DNA of 59,311 bases from a virus. The notes beneath the pieces were generated by a model. The model made no database searches and was not told the origin of the DNA. It saw only the letters and a list, made by a program, of their open reading frames with translations. The position numbers were made by a program, and so were the translations under genes. This document shows, in pieces, positions 24,757 through 32,297 of the stretch (within the stretch, counting starts at the first letter, position 1; the number at the start of each line of letters is the position of its first letter). The stretch is from positions 1-59,311 of IMG/VR virus record IMGVR_UViG_3300047457_000862; one strand, given 5' to 3'.

Positions 24757-25016
24757 TCGAGCTTCCAGAGCACCTAGTCATCGCGGCCAGCGTGATCGTG
24801 TTCGTCCTGGGCGCGCTGTTCGGAGTCGGGTGGCACCTGCTCATGAAGCGCAAGTTCCCGGAAAAGCGGAATCACTCGTGTCCGTACTGCGGAAGCACTG
24901 ACCTCCGCTACATGACGGACTGGAACTCCGAGACCGTCGATAAGGACGATATCGGGTTCTCCGAGACAACATCGGAGTATCTGTGCCAGGACTGCAACAG
25001 GGGGCATTGGATATGA
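24753..25016 (+). CDS. Membrane-anchored zinc-ribbon protein
   Basis: 87 residues: a transmembrane helix at about 9-30 and then a cytoplasmic-type zinc ribbon, C-P-Y-C at 43-46 and C-x2-C near 79-82. Probably inserted in the inner membrane. Function unknown. Confidence 0.65.
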   Translation: MIELPEHLVIAASVIVFVLGALFGVGWHLLMKRKFPEKRNHSCPYCGSTDLRYMTDWNSETVDKDDIGFSETTSEYLCQDCNRGHWI

Positions 25017-25126
25017 GCCAGCCAGCAATCGGGGCTCTCGCCCTGTTCGCGGCCTTCGCTGTCGCCTGCATCGTGGCTTACGCTACGGTGAAGTTCCTGA
25101 ACTGGCTCGACGGGAGCGACAAGTGA
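25013..25126 (+). CDS. One-helix membrane peptide
   Basis: 37 residues: a single hydrophobic helix (IGALALFAAFAVACIVAYA) followed by a short charged tail ending DGSDK. It overlaps both neighbours by 4 bases (ATGA in, GTGA out), which supports it being translated. Could be a holin or spanin-like helper, but there is no proof. Confidence 0.6.
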   Translation: MSQPAIGALALFAAFAVACIVAYATVKFLNWLDGSDK

Positions 25127-25359
25127 GCGACCGCATCGTAGCCCGCTGGGAGACTCGCGGAAAGGACTGGCTCCAGCTCACAAAGGACGAGAAGCCGCGC
25201 TGGTATTCCTACAAAGGAAACGGATGCGGTGGCGGGTTCGAGGCAGACTCGGACGAAGCCGCAATCAAGCGCATGGAGAACCCGTGGGGACATCCAGACG
25301 GCACCGGACAGGTCACGGTGCTGAAAAGCGACAGACCTTCGCTACGGAGGGTGAAGTGA
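25123..25359 (+). CDS. Hypothetical protein
   Basis: 78 residues starting with GTG within the upstream stop. It has a W-x-W-Y-S-Y-K-G-N-G pattern, a glycine-rich turn, and a basic C-terminus. Soluble. No family recognised. Confidence 0.6.
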   Translation: MSDRIVARWETRGKDWLQLTKDEKPRWYSYKGNGCGGGFEADSDEAAIKRMENPWGHPDGTGQVTVLKSDRPSLRRVK

Positions 25360-25535
25360 AGCGCAAGACCCAAGAGCAGCTACCGCTGCTGCTCAACACC
25401 GATCGCCAGGGACAACTGTTCCTTGGCGACGAAAAGACCAGCCGTGAAAACATGCACCGCTATCGCATGAGCAAGTTGCTCGGCGAGATGGCGCGCGGAC
25501 TGGCAATCCGAACTGGCGGAAACCACCAGAAATAA
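25356..25535 (+). CDS. Small hypothetical protein
   Basis: 59 residues starting with GTG at 25356 overlapping the previous TGA. Gln/Leu-rich N-terminus and a helical C-terminus. Translationally coupled. Confidence 0.55.
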   Translation: MKRKTQEQLPLLLNTDRQGQLFLGDEKTSRENMHRYRMSKLLGEMARGLAIRTGGNHQK

Positions 25536-25539
25536 CACC

Positions 25540-25966
25540 ATGAGCACACCAAACCTCGGAGTGGCACTGACAAAGTGCTTCTTCTGCAACAAGGATGACG
25601 CGATCATCCTCAACACCAAACTCACCCCGTTCTTCGCGAACAGGGTGAAGGAGGCGCACGGCAAAGTCATCAGCATGGACCCGTGCAACAAGTGCCGGGA
25701 CTTCATGAAGATGGGGGGTCATCGTAATCACCATCGACGACTCGAAGAGCGACCCGGGCTGGAACCGACCGGATGGAACCGACCACTGGATGCCGAACCC
25801 ATACCGCACGGGCGGATGGTTCGTCGTCAAGGATGACTTCGTGAAGCGACTTCCGGAGCCGTTATCCAGCCACGCACTGAAGCATCGCTTCATGTTCATG
25901 GAGCATGAAGCGGCGAAGCAGATAGGGCTGCTGGACGCGAAACCAACGATGGAGGAGACCGAATGA
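25540..25966 (+). CDS. Conserved phage protein with zinc site, frameshifted at a G run
   Basis: The frame opens at ATG 25540 with C-F-F-C-N-K-D-D and, about 40 residues on, C-N-K-C, a four-cysteine zinc site seen in a widespread small phage protein. At a run of six G (25713-25718) the frame changes. The sensible continuation, V-I-V-I-T-I-D-D and later N-P-Y-R-T-G-G-W-F-V-V-K-D-D, is in the +1 frame and ends at TGA 25964-25966, overlapping the next ATG as usual. Read without a shift, the frame runs to 25836 as nonsense. One extra G from sequencing, a real mutation or a programmed shift are all possible. Full product about 141 residues. Confidence 0.65.
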
Positions 25967-26226
25967 CCGCGCTCGAAAAACTGATCGCTGAAGCCACTCC
26001 TATGCCTTGGCGATGCGGACTGAGTGAGCGCGACCCACAGAAGCGCAAGGCGAACGAGAAGCTGTTCGTCCACGCCGTCAACATGCTCCCGAAGCTGGTG
26101 GCGGCGCTGGAAGAAATCGAGCGCCTCACTACGACATACAGCGAGAGCAGCTTGTCGTTCGGGGTGATTAGCAAGAAGGCTGCCGCCGTCCTCGCCGAAG
26201 CCAACAACCCGGAGGTCTCAAAGTGA
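25963..26226 (+). CDS. Hypothetical protein
   Basis: 87 residues; helical, with V-N-M-L-P-K-L-V-A-A-L-E-E-I, a pattern common in small phage proteins of unknown role. Its ATG overlaps the stop of the frameshifted upstream gene. Confidence 0.65.
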   Translation: MTALEKLIAEATPMPWRCGLSERDPQKRKANEKLFVHAVNMLPKLVAALEEIERLTTTYSESSLSFGVISKKAAAVLAEANNPEVSK

Positions 26227-27032
26227 TCCTGGCAACCGACCCAGAGGCGCGCAGGCTCCTGGAGGCAGTGGCCGACATCGCGTTCATCGCAGGAGCGAAC
26301 CACTATCATTCCGGTGATTCGCGGCAGGACACCGATCTCTTCATCAAGGGAGCGTTCGAGTTCGAGAAGAAGCGCAAGGTGGACGAGAAAAGGAATGAAA
26401 CCTACGATGGCGAGGACTACATGACCGCCATCGAGCGGTTCGCATACGACCTACTGGAATTGGAACCCCTCTGGGGCCAACAACCGCCCGCAACGGGCAA
26501 CGCCACTCCGACATTGATCGGTGATGGCGAAACACAAAAAGAGAAAATAAACATGGAAGAAACTGCAAGCAAATGGACTCGATTCATGGACATGAACTCT
26601 GGCGGAGGCCAGAAAGAGAAATGGTCGATCATCTTGATTGAAGCGCCGGAGAATGAGGCGAGAGTGATCTTCTACAACCGCTTTGGGCATAATCCGGAGC
26701 GCGTCACCTGCACCTGCTGCGGCGAGGATTACTCAATCACCGAGGGCGATTCGCTGGAGCAACTCACCGCCTACGAACGCGGCTGCCGATACGCCTATGT
26801 GCATAAGGAGACAGGCGTGGTAGCGCCACACGGCTTCGTCCCCACAGAGGGCGCAGTTGAACAATACACAAGGAAGTACGTCGAAGGCAGCGAGCACGGA
26901 ACCTCGCGCCGCTACCTGACACTGGAGGAATACCTCAAGGACGAGAAAGTGCTCGTCGTTCGAGCATCCGAGATCCCTCCCGATCAGCGCCAAGGAGACG
27001 TGCCAGCGCAAGGCTATGTATGGGCCGAATGA
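26223..27032 (+). CDS. Two-part hypothetical phage protein
   Basis: 269 residues from a GTG start. Residues 1-105 are a helical domain. Then comes a short unstructured linker and, from Met110 (ATG 26550-26552 region, preceded by an A-rich run like other starts here), a second domain with R-F-x-D-M-N-S-G-G-G-Q-K-E-K, an N-P-E-R-V-T-C-T-C-C-G-E-D-Y zinc-like segment and A-Y-E-R-G-C-R-Y-A. The second domain resembles a stand-alone conserved phage protein, so this may be a fusion of two genes or two overlapping products. Confidence 0.6.
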   Translation: MILATDPEARRLLEAVADIAFIAGANHYHSGDSRQDTDLFIKGAFEFEKKRKVDEKRNETYDGEDYMTAIERFAYDLLELEPLWGQQPPATGNATPTLIGDGETQKEKINMEETASKWTRFMDMNSGGGQKEKWSIILIEAPENEARVIFYNRFGHNPERVTCTCCGEDYSITEGDSLEQLTAYERGCRYAYVHKETGVVAPHGFVPTEGAVEQYTRKYVEGSEHGTSRRYLTLEEYLKDEKVLVVRASEIPPDQRQGDVPAQGYVWAE

Positions 27033-27634
27033 GCACCGCCAAGAAATCAGGCCCGGTGACACTGCGGGGAATTGCCGCCAATGCCGCGTGCATCGGAGCT
27101 GAAGTTCGGAACCTGATGCCAGGAACGGACATCGGCAGAATCTACGACAAGATCATCGATGCCGCACTGGCGCTTTCGGAAGTCGAAGCCGAGGAGGGAT
27201 TCTCGTGGGAGACCTCTCCGAATGATTGGGAGTCCGTTTGCTACGCAGCGGCGGGGCTGATCTCGGACTCGAAGGAAACCGACTGGAGCCACTTCTTCCG
27301 AAAGACTACCCACCCCCCATCCATCCAGAGGTCGCTAAAAGAAGCGCTTGAAAAAGTGCGCGGCGACAAACGCCATCCACTACACATCGAAGCATGGCAT
27401 CCTTCGTACTGGAGAACCAGCCAATACCCGACCTATGAGGCAGCGAAGGAACAAGGAGGGGTCTATAAAGGCGAGGTCTGCTATGGACTCTCCTCATTCC
27501 TCGATTCGATGTCCAATGTGGCAGCCGCGATGAACTGCTGCGATGGAGGATGGGACATGGAGGGGCTCATGGTTCGCATACTCGCAGACGGGGTCGATAT
27601 CGGCGACTTCGAGCTCTCAAAGGGAATCGCGTGA
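27029..27634 (+). CDS. Hypothetical protein
   Basis: 201 residues starting at the ATG that overlaps the previous stop. N-terminal helical region; C-terminal acidic region with N-C-C-D-G-G-W-D-M-E-G. No signal peptide, no recognised motif. Confidence 0.6.
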   Translation: MSTAKKSGPVTLRGIAANAACIGAEVRNLMPGTDIGRIYDKIIDAALALSEVEAEEGFSWETSPNDWESVCYAAAGLISDSKETDWSHFFRKTTHPPSIQRSLKEALEKVRGDKRHPLHIEAWHPSYWRTSQYPTYEAAKEQGGVYKGEVCYGLSSFLDSMSNVAAAMNCCDGGWDMEGLMVRILADGVDIGDFELSKGIA

Positions 27635-27852
27635 GCACCCGCATAAAATCCGCAGCAGAGTGCGAAATAGACGCACTGGCAGCGTGCAATGTCGGCGGCC
27701 GAATCAGGGCCGCGATCCACAAGATCGACAACAATGAGCCATCATCAGCGAAGCTCATTCTCGAAGAACTTCTCTGCTTCATCGAACAGATAGACCTCCC
27801 CGAACAACCCAGCGCCGACATGCTCGACGCGGGGACGAAAACACAGGAATAA
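27631..27852 (+). CDS. Small hypothetical protein
   Basis: 73 residues, GTG start overlapping the previous stop. Helical; one I-L-E-E-L-L-C-F-I-E-Q segment. Unknown. Confidence 0.55.
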   Translation: MSTRIKSAAECEIDALAACNVGGRIRAAIHKIDNNEPSSAKLILEELLCFIEQIDLPEQPSADMLDAGTKTQE

Positions 27853-27856
27853 CCCT

Positions 27857-28183
27857 ATGGCAAAAACAACCAATACTCGCCGTCGTGAACGCGACCGCGA
27901 GCAGTCAGCAGCACGCAACATCGTGATCGCTGCAATCAGCCCGCTCAAAGCGGCACTCAAGGACGAACACATCACGTTCGACGACATCGGAGTGGCTTCA
28001 TCCCCCAGCGGGGCTGCGGCCTACCGACTGGCGCTGGTGTCGCGCAAGCCGGTTACTATCACCGTGCTTTCGGACTCCCCGATGAACTTCCTCGTTCAGC
28101 AAGGAGGAACAGCCGACACATGCCCAGGCGTGGCGCGGGCTATGGCCGCCGTCACGTTTTTCCTCACAGGAGGCACCCGATGA
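27857..28183 (+). CDS. Hypothetical protein
   Basis: 108 residues. Basic N-terminus (TRRRERDREQ) followed by a mixed alpha/beta region. The start follows a non-overlapping A/C-rich gap. Confidence 0.6.
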   Translation: MAKTTNTRRRERDREQSAARNIVIAAISPLKAALKDEHITFDDIGVASSPSGAAAYRLALVSRKPVTITVLSDSPMNFLVQQGGTADTCPGVARAMAAVTFFLTGGTR

Positions 28184-28437
28184 CCCAAGTGCGCGTAATC
28201 ATTCGCACAAAGGACGGCTACTGGGCAAAGTCGTCGTCACTGGATGGGGCGGTGCGACAGCTCCGGAAAGCCGGGGCTCGCGGCGTCCTTGACGCCAGCA
28301 TCACCGTCGCAACCGGAAAGATGGAGGACATCTCCGGAGTTCAAGTAAGCAGCTACGGTGACATCACGGCACCGCACGGCACCGAGCTTCATCACATCGG
28401 GACGATTCGCATCTCCACACGGAAGGCGTCCAAGTGA
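28180..28437 (+). CDS. Small hypothetical protein
   Basis: 85 residues from the coupled ATG at 28180. Beta-rich, basic N-terminus (VRVIIRTKDG). Unknown. Confidence 0.6.
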   Translation: MTQVRVIIRTKDGYWAKSSSLDGAVRQLRKAGARGVLDASITVATGKMEDISGVQVSSYGDITAPHGTELHHIGTIRISTRKASK

Positions 28438-28646
28438 AGCGCGAAGGATGGACGAAAGTGCCATCGGCAACCCCGGGAGGAAAACCGTTCTTCTACCACA
28501 ACAAAGCACTCAAGCGATGGGTGGTATGGGACCGCGAACAAGGCGCATGGGTAGTATCCAGCGTTTCTGTTCGAGTAATCAAGTTTAGAAGACAATCGTT
28601 CTTCCAGACTCCAACACAGGCTGCAATCGCAGCGGAAGGAAAATAA
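28434..28646 (+). CDS. WW-like small protein
   Basis: 70 residues, GTG start. It carries K-P-F-F-Y-H-N-K-A-L-K-R-W-V-V-W-D, suggestive of a small beta-sheet with aromatic surface. Unknown function. Confidence 0.55.
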   Translation: MKREGWTKVPSATPGGKPFFYHNKALKRWVVWDREQGAWVVSSVSVRVIKFRRQSFFQTPTQAAIAAEGK

Positions 28647-28647
28647 T

Positions 28648-30090
28648 ATGAGACCCAACATCAGCACAACCCTCAAACAAACACTGCGGAACGTAGCGCA
28701 CCAATGCAGGCCAGCGCACATCCTGGTTCTCGCCATGGCAGACAAGTATCGCCAATACTCAGCCACATATCGATCCAGGCGCTTGTTCTTTGCCGATCAA
28801 ATGATTGGCGACTACTTCTCATGCCGAGAGCAGGAGGGGCTCATCTCCTACATGCCGCGCGGCAGGGAGCAGAAGCTCACCGCGGACGGCCGATGGGAGA
28901 GAAAAGGCAGGCAGACCATCTCCCCCGTTAAATGGCTGCGCTCCATGTTCTCCGATAGAGCCATCCGACTCCTGAAGCTCACAGAGAAGGACTTCGCATC
29001 GTTCAGTCCGGCATTCCGGGCTCACGAGAACCAGTATCGACTCACGTTCAAGGAGACGAGCTTTGAGGACGCCTACAATCCGAACAACTTCGTTGAGGGA
29101 ATCGGATCATGCATGTGGGATCGCGACGTTGGGCCGTTCTACCGATCACTAGGAGCCAAGGTTCTAGTGGCGGAGAACCCGGAAGGGAAATACCTGGCCA
29201 GGGCGATCCTGTGGGAAACAGTGACATCCGTGCCGCGAATGGGATATTCAAGCGGAGAGATGACCCTGAAAGTCATGGACCGCATCTATTCGTCTGAGCC
29301 GTGGGTCCTGACCGCGATGAAGGAGTGGGCGAGGAACAACGGCTACGCAAGCCTGATATCGCAATCCAACGGAAACGAAGGAAGGCTCAGTCTCCCAGAT
29401 GGAACAGAGCGCATCAGCAGGCTATCTGTGAAGATACCGCACGACACCTCATGCTATGACTTTGTCCCATACATGGACACATTCCGATGGGAGGATTGCG
29501 GTCGCCTATACTCATTCGCTGTCGCGGGATGGACAGCAGAGCTCAACGACACCGATGGCGGAGTAACGCACCAGGAAGAGGATGAGCCGTACGCGCATGA
29601 CGTGGACGGCGAACCGATATGGACTGAAAGCGAAGCGGATGAGGACTACCATTACGTCGATGGCCAATACTACCAGGAAGGCGACGATCGAATCGTGTAT
29701 GTAGAAAGGAACGGTGAGTATGAGCTGTGCGCAAGGTGCGTCTACACAAACGATGACCGATGGGAGCTTAGATCCGAGTGCGTACAGATCGATAGCTTAT
29801 GGTATCACACCGATGACGAGGACATAGTTTACTCAAGCCAACATGTCGACTACTACCTGCTCGAAGACTGCGTCAAACTGAACTACAACTACTACCCGGC
29901 ATGGAGTGAATACTTGTGCCAGGACGCATACGGCGAGAATCAGTTGATCGACAACTGCGTCAAGGTGGACGGAAAATGGTATCTCAGCGACAGCGACGAC
30001 ATCGTTCAGCTTAGCGACGGAACATGGATCATGCGCGAGGACGCAGTAGAGCTATCCGGCATGGCGGCATCGGTGGGAGGAACGGTATGA
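28648..30090 (+). CDS. Conserved phage protein with C-terminal aspartate/tyrosine-rich repeats
   Basis: 480 residues. The N-terminal half contains G-S-C-M (near 150), then A-R-A-I-L-W and V-M-D-R-I-Y, the order found in a common phage protein of unknown function. From about residue 340 the C-terminus has four ~30-residue repeats, each with an aromatic pair, D-D-x-D-I-V and a following C-V-x-[LIV] (for example W-Y-H-T-D-D-E-D-I-V). The acidic loops could bind metal ions. It is directly coupled to the M20-type peptidase gene, which suggests joint function. Confidence 0.7.
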   Translation: MRPNISTTLKQTLRNVAHQCRPAHILVLAMADKYRQYSATYRSRRLFFADQMIGDYFSCREQEGLISYMPRGREQKLTADGRWERKGRQTISPVKWLRSMFSDRAIRLLKLTEKDFASFSPAFRAHENQYRLTFKETSFEDAYNPNNFVEGIGSCMWDRDVGPFYRSLGAKVLVAENPEGKYLARAILWETVTSVPRMGYSSGEMTLKVMDRIYSSEPWVLTAMKEWARNNGYASLISQSNGNEGRLSLPDGTERISRLSVKIPHDTSCYDFVPYMDTFRWEDCGRLYSFAVAGWTAELNDTDGGVTHQEEDEPYAHDVDGEPIWTESEADEDYHYVDGQYYQEGDDRIVYVERNGEYELCARCVYTNDDRWELRSECVQIDSLWYHTDDEDIVYSSQHVDYYLLEDCVKLNYNYYPAWSEYLCQDAYGENQLIDNCVKVDGKWYLSDSDDIVQLSDGTWIMREDAVELSGMAASVGGTV

Positions 30091-31205
30091 CACCACTCCT
30101 AAAGTCGATTCTCGAAATCGAGAGCGAATCAGGGATGTGCGACTACATGCAGGCGTTCCTGATCGCGTTCGCCGAGCAAATGCAGTGGGAGTGCCGGATC
30201 GACAAAATCGGCAACATCTACATGCAGCGAGGAAGCGCCGAGACATACCCGTGCGTTGTGGCACACATCGACACCGTCCATAGCGTGCTCCCACCCGGGC
30301 ACGCACTAATGGCCGCAGAGGTGAAGCCAGGAGTCGTCACCGGGTTCGACGCGGCCACAATGGAGCAATCCGGAATCGGCGGCGACGATAAGTGCGGCAT
30401 CTACGCTGCACTTCGGGCAATGATCGCAACTCCGGCTTGCAAGGCCGCGTTCTTCGTGGACGAGGAGGTCGGATGCATTGGATCGGGTCGCGCAGATATC
30501 GGATTCTTCTCCAACTGCCGATTTATCCTTCAGGCCGACAGGCGAGGCGGATCGGACTGGGTGCGTGACATCCAAGGTCCGCTCGGCTCGGATGAGTTCC
30601 AGGCAGCCGTCGCGCCATACCTCAAGGCTTATGGATATTCGCCTACAAGCGGAGCGATGAGCGACGTCATGGCACTGCGGGACAACAATGTCGGAGTGTC
30701 ATGCGCGAACATGAGCGCGGGATACCACAACCCCCACCAGTCAAGCGAATGGATCGACATCCAGCAGCTTGAGAACTGCGTGGCGATGATCACCGCGATG
30801 TGCCTCGGACTGCAACAGTCGTTCCCATTCACAATGGAGCAACGACACGAGGCTGCTTACGACATAAAGTGGAACTGGCACGGCGACTGGGGAAACAACA
30901 GCCGATCCTCGACGGACAAAAAGCGCGGCAGGCGTCGCAATGGCTCGCGCAGCTCGAAAGACTCACTGGTGCTGTGTGATCGATGCGAACGAGAGCCAGC
31001 GCAGGAGCTCACCAACGATGGCGAGTATCTGTGCGAATACTGCTCAGCGGCGGAGATGGAGAGCGAAGACTCCGGCATTTGCGATTCATGCCGAGCCACG
31101 GGAGTCCTTCGTTACATCGATCCGTTCGGCAACCTGTGTGACTCATGCCACACCGACGCATCGGAATACCTCGGAATCGACAACGGATGGAGCGGGCAGC
31201 AATGA
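30087..31205 (+). CDS. M20-family-like metallopeptidase with C-terminal zinc ribbons
   Basis: 372 residues from the ATG at 30087. The expected di-zinc ligands are present: H60-x-D62 (A-H-I-D), D100/D101 in G-I-G-G-D-D, E126-E127 in F-F-V-D-E-E-V-G, D151 in Q-A-D-R, and H214 in G-Y-H-N. This is the peptidase T / aminoacylase pattern. After residue 280 it has a basic linker and then two cysteine pairs forming zinc ribbons (C-D-R-C, C-E-Y-C, C-D-S-C twice). It would hydrolyse a peptide or acyl-amino-acid bond in the cytoplasm; substrate unknown. The ribbons may direct it to a protein or nucleic acid. Confidence 0.8.
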   Translation: MTPLLKSILEIESESGMCDYMQAFLIAFAEQMQWECRIDKIGNIYMQRGSAETYPCVVAHIDTVHSVLPPGHALMAAEVKPGVVTGFDAATMEQSGIGGDDKCGIYAALRAMIATPACKAAFFVDEEVGCIGSGRADIGFFSNCRFILQADRRGGSDWVRDIQGPLGSDEFQAAVAPYLKAYGYSPTSGAMSDVMALRDNNVGVSCANMSAGYHNPHQSSEWIDIQQLENCVAMITAMCLGLQQSFPFTMEQRHEAAYDIKWNWHGDWGNNSRSSTDKKRGRRRNGSRSSKDSLVLCDRCEREPAQELTNDGEYLCEYCSAAEMESEDSGICDSCRATGVLRYIDPFGNLCDSCHTDASEYLGIDNGWSGQQ

Positions 31206-31303
31206 GCAAAAAGCTCAAGACCATCCTTGAGGTCGCAGCGGAAGTGTTCGGAGCGGTGGTAGCACTACTTCCGATCATCCGGCTGTTCCGGAGGAAGAAA
31301 TGA
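31202..31303 (+). CDS. One-helix membrane peptide
   Basis: 33 residues: a hydrophobic helix (EVFGAVVALLPIIRLF) flanked by lysines at the N-terminus and R-R-K-K at the end. Coupled by 4-base overlaps on both sides. Confidence 0.55.
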   Translation: MSKKLKTILEVAAEVFGAVVALLPIIRLFRRKK

Positions 31304-31407
31304 TCGCACACCTACTGCACATGCCGCACCTGCACATCCACGAGCAACTCGTGATCGCCGCAATCGTAATCGTGATCAGCGCACTCGCACTGAGGAGCAC
31401 GCGATGA
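31300..31407 (+). CDS. One-helix membrane peptide, His-rich N-terminus
   Basis: 35 residues: five His in the first 14 residues, then a hydrophobic helix (LVIAAIVIVISALAL) and a basic end. Coupled to both neighbours. It forms a pair with the preceding peptide; such pairs can act in lysis or membrane targeting. Confidence 0.55.
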   Translation: MIAHLLHMPHLHIHEQLVIAAIVIVISALALRSTR

Positions 31408-31823
31408 ACGTGGAGCTACTAATCCGACAGGGATCGGATGCAAAAACATGGCGTCACGTCGGACGCGGAGCCGAAGATCTGGGGATCCGCGTGAAAGCAA
31501 CGCACCTATGGTTCGAGGGTCCGGATGATCTTCACATACACCTGAAAGGTTTCGACGGTCCACTGCAACCGCTCTACTCGGGCTACTGCGGGGACTACAT
31601 CATCCCTGACCCAAGCGGTCCAGGATTCGTTCGATGCCACAGCATCATGATCAAGAATCCCAATAGGCGCTGCGCTCCGATACCGGACGCAACGCAGGCA
31701 TATATGAAGCGGCTCGCGCACGCATGGGATGCCCTTGGATGTCTGCTGAGCAGAATGCCAGCAGCGGAAAAGCGGCGTCTCAATGCGTTCATTGCGAACC
31801 TCGAAAGGAAGCCACAGGCATGA
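31404..31823 (+). CDS. Hypothetical protein
   Basis: 139 residues; beta-rich N-terminal half with H-L-W-F-E-G and a helical C-terminus. No motif recognised. Confidence 0.6.
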   Translation: MNVELLIRQGSDAKTWRHVGRGAEDLGIRVKATHLWFEGPDDLHIHLKGFDGPLQPLYSGYCGDYIIPDPSGPGFVRCHSIMIKNPNRRCAPIPDATQAYMKRLAHAWDALGCLLSRMPAAEKRRLNAFIANLERKPQA

Positions 31824-32122
31824 GCAGGCGCACATCCAAGTCGCAAAAGAGGACTGGCTTCATCAACGGGAGGCTCATCGGGCGCAACCCGAGCACGCTC
31901 ACCCCGGAGGCATACGACCTATCGGAATGTGAGACATACAAGACTCTCACGGAAGCGATCACTGACCTGACACTTCGGGTCCAGCAGACACCAGCCATCG
32001 CGCCATACTTGCAGACATTGTTCTGCGAGATGGACGCGGATGGCTCCATAACCAACTACACGCCCGTACGCTCCGGCGCGGTGGTTCAATCAATACTGAG
32101 CGCACAAAACACCCATGAGTAA
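31820..32122 (+). CDS. Hypothetical protein
   Basis: 100 residues from the coupled ATG at 31820. Basic N-terminus (SRRTSKSQKRTGF), otherwise helical. Unknown. Confidence 0.6.
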   Translation: MSRRTSKSQKRTGFINGRLIGRNPSTLTPEAYDLSECETYKTLTEAITDLTLRVQQTPAIAPYLQTLFCEMDADGSITNYTPVRSGAVVQSILSAQNTHE

Positions 32123-32297
32123 AAGAAAGCGAAAGCCCAAAACTATCATCGTGATTCCACAGCGAACCGAAGAAATCACTCCCGGCGATGTCATTCACGC
32201 AGCCAATCAGATCGGCCGAGCAATCGGCGCGGTCAGGGATGCGATTGAGGCCGCGAAGCCCATCGTCAAGCACGTGATGAAACGGAGGACGAAATGA
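32115..32297 (+). CDS. Small basic protein
   Basis: 60 residues with a K-R-K-R-K-P-K N-terminus and a helical remainder. Overlaps the AAA+ gene start by 4 bases. Confidence 0.55.
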   Translation: MSKRKRKPKTIIVIPQRTEEITPGDVIHAANQIGRAIGAVRDAIEAAKPIVKHVMKRRTK

